A stretch of 64,000 nt of DNA from Pigmentiphaga kullae (GCF_004216695.1 NZ_SGXC01000001.1:1860001-1924000), one strand, 5' to 3'. Positions 43,442 to 52,759 are shown, counted from the first letter of the stretch. A program made the numbers and translations. Notes: a model not told the origin generated them from the sequence alone.

Positions 43442-45847
43442 ATGTCGAATTTCATTGTCCGCAAAGTCGCCGTGCTGGGAGCCGGCGTCATGGGCGCCCA
43501 GATCGCCGCGCACTGCGTCAATGCCAAGGTGCCGGTCGTGCTGTTCGATTTGCCCGCCAAGGAAGGCCCCAAGAACGGCATCGTCCTGAAGGCCATCGAC
43601 AATCTGCGCAAGCTCAGCCCCGCCCCGCTGGCGGTGCCGGAACTGGCGGCGCTGATCGAGCCCGCCAATTACGAAGACGACCTGGCCAAGCTGAAGGAAT
43701 GCGACCTCGTGATCGAGGCCATTGCCGAACGCATGGACTGGAAGCATGATCTGTACGCGAAGGTGGCGTCGGCGATCGGTCCGCAGGCCATCTTCGCCAC
43801 CAATACCTCGGGCCTGTCGATCACCGAGCTGTCCAAGGGCATGGCGCCGGCGCTGCTGCCGCGCTTCTGCGGCGTGCACTTCTTCAATCCGCCGCGCTAC
43901 ATGCACCTGGTGGAGCTGATTCCCACCGCGCATACCGAGCCCGCCATCCTGGACCGCCTGGAAGCCTTCCTGACCACGGTGCTGGGCAAGGGCGTGGTGC
44001 GGGCCAAGGACACGCCCAATTTCATCGGCAACCGCGTCGGGGTGTTCGGACTGCTGTCGGCGATGATCGAGGCCGAGCGCTTCGGGCTGACCTACGACGT
44101 GGTGGATGACCTGACCGGCGCCAAGCTGGGCCGCGCCAAATCCGGCACTTTCCGCACCGGCGACGTGGTCGGGCTGGATACGCTGGCGCACGTCATCAAG
44201 ACGATGGAGGATTACCTGCCCGACGATCCGTTCGCCGCGCACTACGGCACGCCGCCGGTGCTGGCCGGGCTGATCAAGCAGGGCGCGCTGGGGCAGAAGA
44301 CGGGCGCGGGGTTCTTCCGCAAGCAGGGCAAGGCCATCCTGCGGCTGGACCCGGCCAAGGGCGAGTACGTGCCGGCCGACGGCAAGGCCGACGACGCGGT
44401 CGCGCGCATCCTGAAGAACAAGGACGCCGGGCAGCGCCTGCAGGCGCTGCGCGACAGCGAGCATCCGCAGGCCCAGTTCCTGTGGGCCATCCTGCGCGAC
44501 ACCTTCCAGTACATCGCCGTGCACCTGGCAGACATCGCCGGCACCGCGCGCGACGTGGACTTCGCCATGCGCTGGGGCTTCGGCCAGGGCGTGGGCCCGT
44601 TCGAGCTGTGGCAGCAGGCGGGTTGGCTGAAGGTCGCGGAGTGGGTGCAGGCGGACATCGCGGCGGGCAAGACGCTGTCCAGCGCGCCGCTGCCGGCCTG
44701 GGTGACCAGCGGTCCGGTGGCCGAGCGCGGCGGCGTGCACACGCCGGAAGGGTCGTGGAATCCGGCGGCGGGCAGGTTCGAGCCGCGCTCCAGCCTGCCG
44801 GTCTACGCGCGCCAGATCTTCCGCGCGCCGCTGGCGGGCGAGGGCATCGTGCCGCTGGCTGCCGGCAAGACGGTTTTCGAGGACGAGGCCGTGCGCCTGT
44901 GGACGTTGGACCGCACCGGCCTGGACGATGTGCTGATCGCCTCGTTCAAGACCAAGATGCATACCATCAGCCCCGCCGTGACGCTGGGGCTGCTGCGCGC
45001 GGTGGATCTGGCCGAGGAAAGCTACCGCGGGCTGGTGGTCTGGAATCCGGGCGAGCCGTTCTCGGCGGGCGCCGACCTGCAGGCCATCGTGCCGCTGTTC
45101 ATGAGCGGCGGCGTGCAGGCTGTCGCGCCCGAGGAGGAACGCCTGCAGCAGTTGATGCTGCGGCTGCGCTACGCCCAGGTGCCCACGGTGGCCGCGCTGG
45201 CGGGCATGGCGCTGGGCGGAGGCTGCGAGCTGTCGGTGTACTGCGCGCGCCGCGTGGCGCACTTCGAGACCTATCTCGGCCTGGTCGAGGTGGGCGTGGG
45301 GCTGATCCCGGGTGGTGGCGGCCTGACCTACCTGGCCCGGCGCGCGGCGCAGGAGCGGGCGCTGGCGCCCGACATGCCGCTGATGGCCTTCTTGAAGAAA
45401 TATGCCTTCCAGGCCGCCACGGCGCAGGTTTCCAAGTCCGCGGTCGAGGCCCGGCGCATGGGCTACCTGCTGGACGACGATCCCATCGTGTTCAACGTGC
45501 ACGAGGTGCTGTACGCCGCCATCCGCGAGGCGCAGTCGCTGCACGACACGGGCTGGCGCGCGCCGTGGAAGGCGCCTTTCGCGGCCGCCGGCAGCGAGGG
45601 CATCGCCATGCTGAGCGCGCAACTGGTGAACATGCGCGACGGCGGTTTCATCTCGGACTACGACTACCGCCTGGGCCATGCGATTGCCGAGATCCTGTGC
45701 GGCGGTGAGATCGAGGCGGGGGCGCTGGTGGACGAACAGTGGATCATGGCGCTGGAGCGCAAGACGTTCATGTCGCTGCTGGGCGAACCCAAGACCCAGG
45801 AGCGCCTGATGGGCATGATGCAGACCGGCAAGCCTGTGAGGAATTGA
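43442..45847 (+). CDS. 3-hydroxyacyl-CoA dehydrogenase/enoyl-CoA hydratase bifunctional protein
   Basis: 801 residues from ATG 43442. Unlike FadB the dehydrogenase comes first: KVAVLGAGVMGAQIAAHCVN binds NAD near residues 8-27, catalytic His lies in GVHFFNPPRYMHLVELI near 140-156, and GLDTLAHVIKTMED closes the second dehydrogenase domain. The hydratase half follows from about 500, with GAGADLQAIVPLF-like FSAGADLQAI and AGMALGGGCELSVYC forming the oxyanion hole. This FadN/YusL-like order is common in betaproteobacteria. It performs hydration and oxidation of fatty acyl-CoA. It is followed by a thiolase gene after a 147-bp gap containing a dispersed repeat. Confidence 0.94.
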   Translation: MSNFIVRKVAVLGAGVMGAQIAAHCVNAKVPVVLFDLPAKEGPKNGIVLKAIDNLRKLSPAPLAVPELAALIEPANYEDDLAKLKECDLVIEAIAERMDWKHDLYAKVASAIGPQAIFATNTSGLSITELSKGMAPALLPRFCGVHFFNPPRYMHLVELIPTAHTEPAILDRLEAFLTTVLGKGVVRAKDTPNFIGNRVGVFGLLSAMIEAERFGLTYDVVDDLTGAKLGRAKSGTFRTGDVVGLDTLAHVIKTMEDYLPDDPFAAHYGTPPVLAGLIKQGALGQKTGAGFFRKQGKAILRLDPAKGEYVPADGKADDAVARILKNKDAGQRLQALRDSEHPQAQFLWAILRDTFQYIAVHLADIAGTARDVDFAMRWGFGQGVGPFELWQQAGWLKVAEWVQADIAAGKTLSSAPLPAWVTSGPVAERGGVHTPEGSWNPAAGRFEPRSSLPVYARQIFRAPLAGEGIVPLAAGKTVFEDEAVRLWTLDRTGLDDVLIASFKTKMHTISPAVTLGLLRAVDLAEESYRGLVVWNPGEPFSAGADLQAIVPLFMSGGVQAVAPEEERLQQLMLRLRYAQVPTVAALAGMALGGGCELSVYCARRVAHFETYLGLVEVGVGLIPGGGGLTYLARRAAQERALAPDMPLMAFLKKYAFQAATAQVSKSAVEARRMGYLLDDDPIVFNVHEVLYAAIREAQSLHDTGWRAPWKAPFAAAGSEGIAMLSAQLVNMRDGGFISDYDYRLGHAIAEILCGGEIEAGALVDEQWIMALERKTFMSLLGEPKTQERLMGMMQTGKPVRN

Positions 45848-45850
45848 TGT

Positions 45851-45930
45851 GGCCCCCCCCTACGCGCTGACGCGCGCCCCCCAGGGGGCGATGCGGGTGG
45901 ACCGGCGGAGCCGGATCCACCGCATCCTGG
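45851..45930 (+). repeat. dispersed intergenic repeat, copy B (family 2)
   Basis: Begins GGCCCCCCCCTACGCGCTG, has a CCCCCC/GGGGG hairpin and contains GGACCGGCGGAGCCGGATCC, matching copy A (35097-35178, opposite strand) at 20 of 21 bases over that block. It lies between the dehydrogenase and thiolase genes of the beta-oxidation pair. Confidence 0.78.
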
Positions 45931-45994
45931 GTGAGCAGGGCTTTGGAATATGGCGGCGCTTGCCGGCGCCACGGACGAATTGAAGGAGATGGGG

Positions 45995-47194
45995 ATGTCA
46001 CGTCAGGTTCAGGATGCGTATGTCGTTGCCGCGTCGCGCACGCCGATCGGGAAGGCGCCGCGGGGGGCGCTGCGGACGGTGCGGCCGGATGATTTGTTGA
46101 TCCATGCGCTGCGGGCGGCGCTGGCGCAGGTGCCGGGGCTGGATCCGCAGCGGATCCAGGATGCCATCATTGGTTGCGCGATGCCGGAGGGCGCGCAGGG
46201 GATGAACGTGGCCAGGATTTCCACCCTGCTGGCCGGCCTGCCGCAAAGCGTGGGCGCGGTCACGGTGAACCGTTTCTGCGCGTCGGGGCTGACCGCCATC
46301 GCGATGGCCGCCGACCGGATCCGCGTGGGCGAAGCCGACGTGATGATCGCCGGCGGCACCGAGTCGATGAGCATGGTGCCGATGATGGGCGTCAATCCGT
46401 CGCTGAACCCGAAGGTGTTCGAGGGCGACGAGAACATCGGCATTGCCTACGGAATGGGCCTGACCGCCGAGAAGGTGGCCGCCCAGTGGAAGGTGTCGCG
46501 GGAGGACCAGGATGCGTTTGCGCTGGCCTCGCACCAGAAGGCGTTGGCCGCCCAGCAGGCGGGCGAGTTCAAGGACGAGATCGCGCCCATCGAAGTGGTG
46601 ACGCGCCTTCCCGACCTGGAGGCGGAGAAGGTGGCGGTGCGCAAGCGCACGATGTCGCTGGACGAGGGGCCGCGCGCCGATACCAGCGCCGAGGCGCTGG
46701 GCCGCCTGCGGCCGGTGTTCGCGGCCAAGGGCAGCGTGACCGCGGGCAACAGTTCCCAGACCTCGGACGGCGCGGGCGCGCTGGTGCTGGTGTCCGAGAA
46801 GGTGCTCAAGGAATTCAACCTGGTGCCGCTGGCGCGTTTCGTGACCGCCACGGTGCGGGGCGTGCCGCCGGAGATCATGGGTATCGGCCCCAAGGAAGCG
46901 GTGCCCGCCGCGCTGCGGCAGGCCGGCCTGTCGCTGCCCGACATCGACTGGATCGAGCTCAACGAGGCCTTTGCCGCGCAGTCGCTGGCGGTGATCCGCG
47001 ACCTGGGCCTGGATCCGTCCAAGGTCAATCCCATGGGCGGCGCGATCGCGCTCGGCCATCCGCTGGGGGCGACCGGCGCGATCCGTGCCTCGACCGTGGT
47101 GCATGCGCTGCGGCGCAGGAACCTGAAGTACGGCATGGTCACGATGTGCGTGGGCACGGGCATGGGCGCCGCGGGAATCTTCGAGCGGGTCTAG
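45995..47194 (+). CDS. acetyl-CoA C-acyltransferase (3-ketoacyl-CoA thiolase)
   Basis: 399 residues from ATG 45995 with AAGGAG upstream; a second ATG six bases earlier is too close to that site. The active-site Cys lies in VNRFCASGLTAIAMAADRI near residue 90, and the C-terminal motifs NPMGGAIALGHPLGATGAIR and MCVGTGMGAAGIFE supply the His and second Cys. It cleaves 3-ketoacyl-CoA to acetyl-CoA and a shortened acyl-CoA, completing the cycle begun by the gene before it. It is cytoplasmic and full length. Confidence 0.96.
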   Translation: MSRQVQDAYVVAASRTPIGKAPRGALRTVRPDDLLIHALRAALAQVPGLDPQRIQDAIIGCAMPEGAQGMNVARISTLLAGLPQSVGAVTVNRFCASGLTAIAMAADRIRVGEADVMIAGGTESMSMVPMMGVNPSLNPKVFEGDENIGIAYGMGLTAEKVAAQWKVSREDQDAFALASHQKALAAQQAGEFKDEIAPIEVVTRLPDLEAEKVAVRKRTMSLDEGPRADTSAEALGRLRPVFAAKGSVTAGNSSQTSDGAGALVLVSEKVLKEFNLVPLARFVTATVRGVPPEIMGIGPKEAVPAALRQAGLSLPDIDWIELNEAFAAQSLAVIRDLGLDPSKVNPMGGAIALGHPLGATGAIRASTVVHALRRRNLKYGMVTMCVGTGMGAAGIFERV

Positions 47195-47235
47195 ATGCGG
47201 CCGGGGATGCCGCGCGGCGACGGGAGGGATGCGCA

Positions 47236-47652
47236 ATGGCCGAGTTCGTCACCCTGGAAGTCCATACCAACCCTTGGGATGCCCACATCACGCGCGGGCT
47301 GCTGGAAAGCGAGGGAATCCCGGTGCTGCTGCAGAACGAGCATCAGGTATGGGCCAACTGGCCCTTCTCGCTGGCCCTGGGCGGCGTGCAGGTGCAGGTT
47401 CCCGCAACGTCGCTGCCGCGCGCGCAGGCCGTGCTGGCGCGCCGCAACAGCGGGGAATACCAACAGGAAGTGTTCGACCAGCCCATCGCCGCGCGATGCG
47501 AGGCCTGCGGCGGCACGCGGTTCGCGCGCGACGTGAACTGGCCGCAGGTGGCGCTGGCGCTGGTGACGCTATGCTGGAGCAGCGTCATCTTCCCGCCCCG
47601 CCGGGGGCCCATGAAGTGCACGGACTGCGGGACGCCGGCCGGCGACGCTTAG
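47236..47652 (+). CDS. DUF2007 domain protein with C-terminal zinc ribbon
   Basis: 138 residues from ATG 47236 with GGAGGG upstream. The first 70 residues form the DUF2007 fold (EVHTNPWDAHITRGLLESEG, GVQVQVPATSLPRAQAVL), proposed to act in signal transduction. From residue 88 CEACGG and CTDCGT give a four-Cys zinc ribbon split by a short hydrophobic helix (VALALVTLCWSSVIF). The function is unknown. It is 41 bp downstream of the thiolase and may be co-transcribed with it. Confidence 0.82.
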   Translation: MAEFVTLEVHTNPWDAHITRGLLESEGIPVLLQNEHQVWANWPFSLALGGVQVQVPATSLPRAQAVLARRNSGEYQQEVFDQPIAARCEACGGTRFARDVNWPQVALALVTLCWSSVIFPPRRGPMKCTDCGTPAGDA

Positions 47653-47661
47653 GCCGCCCGC

Positions 47662-48159
47662 CTACGGGCCTTTCGCGCGATCGGCGTTCTCCTGCATCCG
47701 GCGCAGCAGTTCCAGCAGCCGTTCCACGTCTTCCCCGTCGAATCCTTCCAGCATCCTGGCCTGCCTGTCCATGGCCCGGGCGATCAGCGCCTGGCTGGTC
47801 TGCCGGCCCCGCGGCGTCACGCTGAAGATGGTGCGGCGGGCATCGGCGGGGTCCGGGATCGAGCCCACCAGTCCCGCCTGCGCCAGCTTGGCCAGTGTGC
47901 GGCTGATCCAGGCCTTGTCGATGTGCATGACCTGGCACAGGGGCGTGACGCCCATGTCGCCGCGCGTGGCCAGCACCACCAGGCAGCGGTATTCGGGCAG
48001 GGTCAGGCCGGCCACCTCCTGCGCATCCCGTTCGGCCAGGCCGCCCAGGCTGGACGACAGGCGGAAGATGACGAAGCCCAGCAGCGAAGCCAATTCGAAA
48101 TCGACCGGCGCGGGCCCGCGCCGGCGGGACGAGGATCGGGAGGGGGCGGTCATGGGCAT
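47662..48159 (-). CDS. MarR family transcriptional regulator
   Basis: 165 residues from ATG 48159 (an ATG six bases later is possible). The winged HTH spans GLTLPEYRCLVVLATRGDMG, VMHIDKAWISRTLAKLAQAG and the wing SIPDPADARRTIFSVTPRG, residues 50-120, and helices at both ends form the dimer. Divergent to the sulfatase/Bug operon across 138 bp, with a perfect inverted repeat in between. It probably represses that operon until a substrate-related ligand binds. Confidence 0.91.
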   Translation of the reverse strand: MPMTAPSRSSSRRRGPAPVDFELASLLGFVIFRLSSSLGGLAERDAQEVAGLTLPEYRCLVVLATRGDMGVTPLCQVMHIDKAWISRTLAKLAQAGLVGSIPDPADARRTIFSVTPRGRQTSQALIARAMDRQARMLEGFDGEDVERLLELLRRMQENADRAKGP

Positions 48160-48224
48160 CGGCCGGGACGAGAGTGGAACGAACAGGCGCCATGTTGACA
48201 GAAGAGCGTGTCGGACGCCAATTC

Positions 48225-48247
48225 GTTGTCAAAACATCATTGACAAC
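48225..48247. promoter_or_regulatory. MarR-type operator with back-to-back -35 elements
   Basis: GTTGTCA (48225-48231) and TGACAAC (48241-48247) form a perfect inverted repeat with a nine-base spacer. The right arm provides TTGACA at 48240-48245 for the sulfatase and the left arm provides TTGACA on the minus strand at 48227-48232 for the MarR gene. Binding here would block both promoters. Confidence 0.65.
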
Positions 48248-48297
48248 ACAACAAAAAACGCGCATCGTCTCTTCCGCATCGTTCAACGACCCGCTTC

Positions 48298-49728
48298 ATG
48301 GCTTCCAATCTCCTGATCATCCTGTCGGACGAACACAGTCCCGGCGTCATGGGCTGTGCCGGCCATGGCGAGGTGTCGACCCCCAACCTGGACGCGCTGG
48401 CCGCCTCGGGCACGCGCTTCGCCAACGCGGTGTGCGCCAGTCCCATCTGCGTGCCGGCCCGCGCCGCGCTCGCCACCGGGCGGGCCGTGCACGAGGCCGG
48501 GTACTGGGACAACGTCGATGCCTACGACGGCGCCGTGCCCGGCTGGCACCACGTCCTGCGCGAGCGCGGGCACGAGGTGGTGTCCATAGGCAAGCTCCAC
48601 TACCGCGGCGCCCAGGGGGACGACTATGGCTTTTCCGAGAGCCTGCTGCCCATGCACATCCACGGCGGCCGGGGCGAGGTCAAGATGCTGCTGCGCAATC
48701 CGCCCGCCTCGCTGGGCGACGGCGCCAACATGCTGGCCTCGGCGCGCGCGGGCGAGTCGGACTACAACCGCTACGATGACCGCATCTGCGACACGGCGGT
48801 CGAATGGCTGCGGCGCAAGGCGGCGGCGCCCGTCCCGGACAAGCCCTGGGTGCTGATGGTGTCGCTGGTTGCGCCGCATTTTCCGCTGACCGTGCCCGCG
48901 CCCTTCTTCGACCGCTATGCCGGGCTGCCGCTGCGCCTGCCCAAGGCCTATCGGTTCGGCATCGACGACGAGGCCCATCCCTTTATCCGGCAATATGCGC
49001 GCGAGACCGGCTACAACGTGCATTTCCGCGACGAGTCGGACGTCAGGCGGGCGCTGGCCGGCTACTACGGCCTGGTCAGTTTCCTGGACGCCAAGGTCGG
49101 CGCGCTGCTCCAGGCGCTCAAGGCCTGCGGGCTGGACGACAGCACCCGTGTCATGTACTTGAGTGACCACGGCGACAACGTGGGCGCCCGGGGGCTGTGG
49201 GGCAAGAGCACCATGTACGCCGAGTCGGTGGGCATACCGATGATCCTGTCCGGGCCGGACATCGCGGCCGGGCGCATCGAGCGCACGCCCGTCGGCCAGA
49301 CCGACGTCTACGATACCGTGCTCGACGCCGTGGGCGTGCCGGCCGAGGCCGGAGGGGCCTCGCCAACGGCGCGCTCGCTGCTGCGGGAGCTGCCCGCGGG
49401 CCGCGCGGTGCTGTCCGAATACCATACCGTGGGCTCGCGCGCAGGCGTCTTCATGCTGCGCGATGCCCACACCAAGTACGTCCACTACTGCGACCATCCT
49501 CCCCAGTTGTTCGACCTGGACGACGATCCGGACGAGCTGCGCGACATCGCCGCGCAGTCGCCGGGACGGGTGCGGGCCTGGCGCGAGCGGCTGGCCGGCT
49601 TCTGCGACCCCGGCGAGGTCGATCGCCGCGCCAGGGCCCGGCAGGCCGAATTGATCCGCCGCTACGGCGGCGACGCGGCGATCCGGGCGGGCGCGGGCAT
49701 AGGGGGATACACGCCGGTGTCGGCGTGA
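48298..49728 (+). CDS. formylglycine-dependent sulfatase
   Basis: 476 residues. The sulfatase signature CVPAR has Cys51, which would be converted to formylglycine, and LIILSDEHSPGVMG near residues 5-19 and YLSDHGDNVG near 281-290 give the metal-binding acidic residues; GKLHYRG supplies Lys and His. The protein has no signal peptide, so it is cytoplasmic and acts on an imported sulfate ester, perhaps choline- or aryl-type. It starts an operon with a Bug-type receptor 66 bp on and is divergent from a MarR regulator. The specific substrate is unknown. Confidence 0.92.
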   Translation: MASNLLIILSDEHSPGVMGCAGHGEVSTPNLDALAASGTRFANAVCASPICVPARAALATGRAVHEAGYWDNVDAYDGAVPGWHHVLRERGHEVVSIGKLHYRGAQGDDYGFSESLLPMHIHGGRGEVKMLLRNPPASLGDGANMLASARAGESDYNRYDDRICDTAVEWLRRKAAAPVPDKPWVLMVSLVAPHFPLTVPAPFFDRYAGLPLRLPKAYRFGIDDEAHPFIRQYARETGYNVHFRDESDVRRALAGYYGLVSFLDAKVGALLQALKACGLDDSTRVMYLSDHGDNVGARGLWGKSTMYAESVGIPMILSGPDIAAGRIERTPVGQTDVYDTVLDAVGVPAEAGGASPTARSLLRELPAGRAVLSEYHTVGSRAGVFMLRDAHTKYVHYCDHPPQLFDLDDDPDELRDIAAQSPGRVRAWRERLAGFCDPGEVDRRARARQAELIRRYGGDAAIRAGAGIGGYTPVSA

Positions 49729-49794
49729 GGAATGGCTTTCATCGCGGCGCCTGGCGCCGCGTCATCGACAGAACGAACAGGCAGGAGACATGAC

Positions 49795-50763
49795 ATGAGG
49801 TATTCCAAGGTCCTGCGCGGACTGCTCGCGGCCATGCTGGCCGCCGCGGCCGGCGTGGCGCAGGCGCAGCAGGCCGGCGCGCGCCTGCTGGTGGGCTATC
49901 CCGCCGGCGGCGCGCCCGATGCCGTGGCGCGGGTATTCGCGGAGCACCTGCGGCAGGTTGCCGGCATCCCGGTGGTGGTGGAAAACCGCGCCGGCGCGAC
50001 CGGCAAGCTGGCCATCGACGCCGTGCAGGCGGCGCCCGCCGACGGCCAGACGCTGATGGTGATGCCCGCCAGTTCGCTGCTGCTGACGCCCATGGTGCTG
50101 AAGTCCGCCAACTACGATGCCGTCCGGGATTTCGCCCCGGTGTCCGCGCTGGCCGAATACGGTTTCGGCGTGGCGCTGGGACCCGCCGCGCAGGGAGCCA
50201 CGCTGGCCGAGTTCATGGCCTGGGCCAAGGGCCATGCCGACCAGGCCAACTACGCGACCCCCGGGCTGGGCACGCCGCAGCATTTCCTGGGCGCGGAACT
50301 GGCCAGGCAGGGCGGTACGCCGCTTACGCACGTGCCTTACCGCGGGGGCGCCAATGCCGTCACCGACGTGCTGGGCGGACAGGTCGCGGCGCTGATCACG
50401 ACCGAGCAACTGCTGGTGCCCTACCAGGCCCAGGGCAAGCTGCGCGCGGTGCTGATCACCTCGCCGCAGCGCAACGCCAAGCTGCCCGGTGTGCCGACCG
50501 CGCGCGAGGCGGGCCTGCCGCAGCTCGAGGCGGTGGATTGGTTCGGTCTTTTCGTGAAGGCGGGAACGCCGGCCGACAGGCTGGCCGAATGGCAGGCGCG
50601 TGCCGATGCGGTGCTGGCCAGCCCGGCCTACCGCAAGGCGGTCGCCGATCTGGGCTACGCCTTGCCGGGCCGGCCCACGGCCGGGCTCGGGCCCCGGCTG
50701 GAGCGCGAGCGGGGGCAGTGGAGCGACCGGATGCGGGTTTCCGGTTTCAAGGCAACGGAATAA
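49795..50763 (+). CDS. Bug-type tripartite tricarboxylate transporter substrate-binding protein
   Basis: 322 residues from ATG 49795 with AGGAG upstream. A Sec signal (LLAAMLAAAAGVAQA) is cleaved near residue 24. The family pattern VGYPAGGAPDAVARVFAEHL, VVENRAGATGKLA and VPYRGGANAVTDVLGGQV is clear; Bug proteins bind carboxylates or other small acids in the periplasm. No TctA/TctB membrane gene is adjacent, which is common for Bug paralogues in Bordetella. Its pairing with a sulfatase suggests uptake or sensing of the sulfated substrate. Confidence 0.93.
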   Translation: MRYSKVLRGLLAAMLAAAAGVAQAQQAGARLLVGYPAGGAPDAVARVFAEHLRQVAGIPVVVENRAGATGKLAIDAVQAAPADGQTLMVMPASSLLLTPMVLKSANYDAVRDFAPVSALAEYGFGVALGPAAQGATLAEFMAWAKGHADQANYATPGLGTPQHFLGAELARQGGTPLTHVPYRGGANAVTDVLGGQVAALITTEQLLVPYQAQGKLRAVLITSPQRNAKLPGVPTAREAGLPQLEAVDWFGLFVKAGTPADRLAEWQARADAVLASPAYRKAVADLGYALPGRPTAGLGPRLERERGQWSDRMRVSGFKATE

Positions 50764-50841
50764 GATTTGCTGGGGAGCGCAGGCCGCGCGGACAGCCGGG
50801 GCGCGGCTGGCGGTGCGGACTCCCGGCGCGAGGAGCAGGCC

Positions 50842-51141
50842 ATGCAGAAGTTGAATGCGCAGGACATCGAGCAGGCGATGGCGGAATTGCCCGACTGGCA
50901 GTTGGACGCGCAGCGGGGCGCCATCCGGCGCCGGTTCCAGTTCGAGGATTTCAGCCAGGCTTTCGCGTTCATGACGCGCATCGCCCTGTACGCGGAAAAG
51001 AACGATCACCATCCGGAGTGGTCCAACGTCTACAACCGGGTGGACGTCACGCTGACCACCCATGACGCGAACGGCCTGACGCAGCGCGACATCGACCTGG
51101 CGCGCCATGCCGACGAGGCCGCGCGCGCCCATTCCAGGTAA
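50842..51141 (+). CDS. phhB: pterin-4a-carbinolamine dehydratase
   Basis: 99 residues from ATG 50842, preceded by GAGGAG. The DCoH/PCD family motif is [20 protein letters not shown] near residues 50-69, with the two His of the active site, and [20 protein letters not shown] follows. It dehydrates the carbinolamine formed by phenylalanine hydroxylase so that tetrahydropterin can be recycled. It lies nine bases upstream of phhA, an order found in several proteobacteria, though phhA is often first. Confidence 0.95.
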   Translation: MQKLNAQDIEQAMAELPDWQLDAQRGAIRRRFQFEDFSQAFAFMTRIALYAEKNDHHPEWSNVYNRVDVTLTTHDANGLTQRDIDLARHADEAARAHSR

Positions 51142-51150
51142 GAGGCCAGG

Positions 51151-52041
51151 ATGAAGCAGCCATCGACCGCGCCCAAGCACGGTCTTGCCGCCGGCGAGGC
51201 GGGCCGGCCGGAGCGGGCGGACTGGACCGTGGACCAGGGCTGGGACCATTACACCCAGGAAGAACACGCGGTCTGGAAGTTCCTGTTCGAGCGGCAGTCC
51301 AGGCTGGTGCCGGGCCGCGCCTGCCGGGAATTCGAGGCGGGCATGCGCGACCTGCCCATAGGCGCGGACCAGATTCCCGATTTCCGCCGCCTGAGCGAGG
51401 TGCTGTCCCGGCGCACCGGCTGGCAGGTCGTGGCGGTGCCCGGCCTGGTCCCCGACGACGTATTCTTCGACCACCTGGCCAACCGGCGCTTTCCCGCCGG
51501 GCAGTTCATCCGCCGCGCCGACCAGCTCGATTACCTGGAAGAGCCCGACGTCTTCCACGACGTCTTCGGCCACGTGCCCATGCTGATGAATCCCATCCTG
51601 GCGGATTTCGTGCAGGCCTACGGCGAAGGCGGGCTGCGGGCCCAGCGCATGGGCGTCCTGCCCAACCTGGCCCGCGTGTACTGGTACACCGTGGAGTTCG
51701 GCCTGGTGCAGCAGGCCGAGGGCCTGCGCATCTACGGCTCGGGCATCATCTCGTCGTACGCGGAAAGCCTGTTCGCGCTGGACGATCCCTCGCCCAACCG
51801 GGTCCGCTTCGAACTGGAGCGCGTGATGCGGACGCGCTATCGCATCGACGATTTCCAGGAAACCTATTTCGTGCTGCACGATCTGGAAGAGTTGCTGGAG
51901 CTGGCGCAGGTGGATTTCGCGCCCATCTACGAGCGCATCCGTCAGCAAGCCGAACTGGAGCCCGGCGTCCTGCTGCCGGGAGACGACATCATGACCCGGG
52001 GCACCGGCACCTACCACGCCGCGCGGGCGCAAGGGAACTGA
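51151..52041 (+). CDS. phhA: phenylalanine-4-monooxygenase
   Basis: 296 residues, the usual length of bacterial enzymes. Iron ligands are His136 and His141 in VFHDVFGHVPML and Glu182 in YWYTVEFGL. GSGIISSYAES near residues 205-215 is also conserved. Using tetrahydropterin and oxygen it converts phenylalanine to tyrosine, with phhB recycling the cofactor. The SDR gene begins one base after its stop, so the three genes form one transcript. Confidence 0.97.
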   Translation: MKQPSTAPKHGLAAGEAGRPERADWTVDQGWDHYTQEEHAVWKFLFERQSRLVPGRACREFEAGMRDLPIGADQIPDFRRLSEVLSRRTGWQVVAVPGLVPDDVFFDHLANRRFPAGQFIRRADQLDYLEEPDVFHDVFGHVPMLMNPILADFVQAYGEGGLRAQRMGVLPNLARVYWYTVEFGLVQQAEGLRIYGSGIISSYAESLFALDDPSPNRVRFELERVMRTRYRIDDFQETYFVLHDLEELLELAQVDFAPIYERIRQQAELEPGVLLPGDDIMTRGTGTYHAARAQGN

Positions 52042-52042
52042 C

Positions 52043-52750
52043 ATGGCATCGACACAGACGGGCCGGCGCACGGTGATGATCACCGGCGCGGCCGGAACGC
52101 TGGGCGGCGCGGTTGCCGCGGCCTTTGCCGCCGAGGGCGCCAACCTGGTGCTGCTGGACCGCCGCGAGGCGCGGCCGCCGGCGGGGCCGGACGCGGCCTT
52201 GTGCCTGGTCGCGGCGGTGGACCTGCTGGATGCCGGCGCGGTGGCGGACGCCGCGGGCCGCGCGCGCGACCGCTACGGCGCGATCGACGTGCTGTGCAAT
52301 ATCGCGGGCGGTTTCCGCATGGGCGAGGCGGTGCACGAGACCAGCGACGCCACCTGGGATTTCCTGCTGGACCTGAACGCCCGCAGCATCATCCATACCG
52401 CGCGCGCCGTCGTGCCCGGCATGGTGGAGCGGGGCGAAGGCCGGATCGTCAACGTCGCCGCCCATGCCGCCCAGCGCGGGGTGGCCGGCATGGGCGCCTA
52501 TTGCGCCTCGAAAAGCGCGGTCATGCGGCTGACCGAATCGATGGCCGCGGAGCTGCGCGAACGGGGCGTGAACGTCAATGGCGTCATGCCCACCATCATC
52601 GACACGCCCGAGAACCGGCGCGACATGCCGGATGCCGATCCCGCGCGCTGGGTGGCGCCGGCCGACCTGGCCGAAGTGATCCGCTTCCTGGCCTCGCCGG
52701 CGGCGCGCGCCATCCACGGCGCGGTGGTGCCGGTGACGGGCCTGTCCTGA
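52043..52750 (+). CDS. short-chain dehydrogenase/reductase next to phhA
   Basis: 235 residues. Cofactor motif ITGAAGTLGGAVAAAF near residues 13-28, NIAGG near 87-91, Ser in VNVAAHAAQRG replaced by His/Ala (the usual Ser is not obvious), and YCASKSAVM with Tyr and Lys near 152-156. One base after phhA, so translationally linked; a role in pterin reduction or phenylalanine catabolism is possible, for example as a dihydropteridine reductase-like enzyme, but this is inference. No other member of the pathway follows. Confidence 0.85.
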   Translation: MASTQTGRRTVMITGAAGTLGGAVAAAFAAEGANLVLLDRREARPPAGPDAALCLVAAVDLLDAGAVADAAGRARDRYGAIDVLCNIAGGFRMGEAVHETSDATWDFLLDLNARSIIHTARAVVPGMVERGEGRIVNVAAHAAQRGVAGMGAYCASKSAVMRLTESMAAELRERGVNVNGVMPTIIDTPENRRDMPDADPARWVAPADLAEVIRFLASPAARAIHGAVVPVTGLS

Positions 52751-52759
52751 CGCCGCGGT

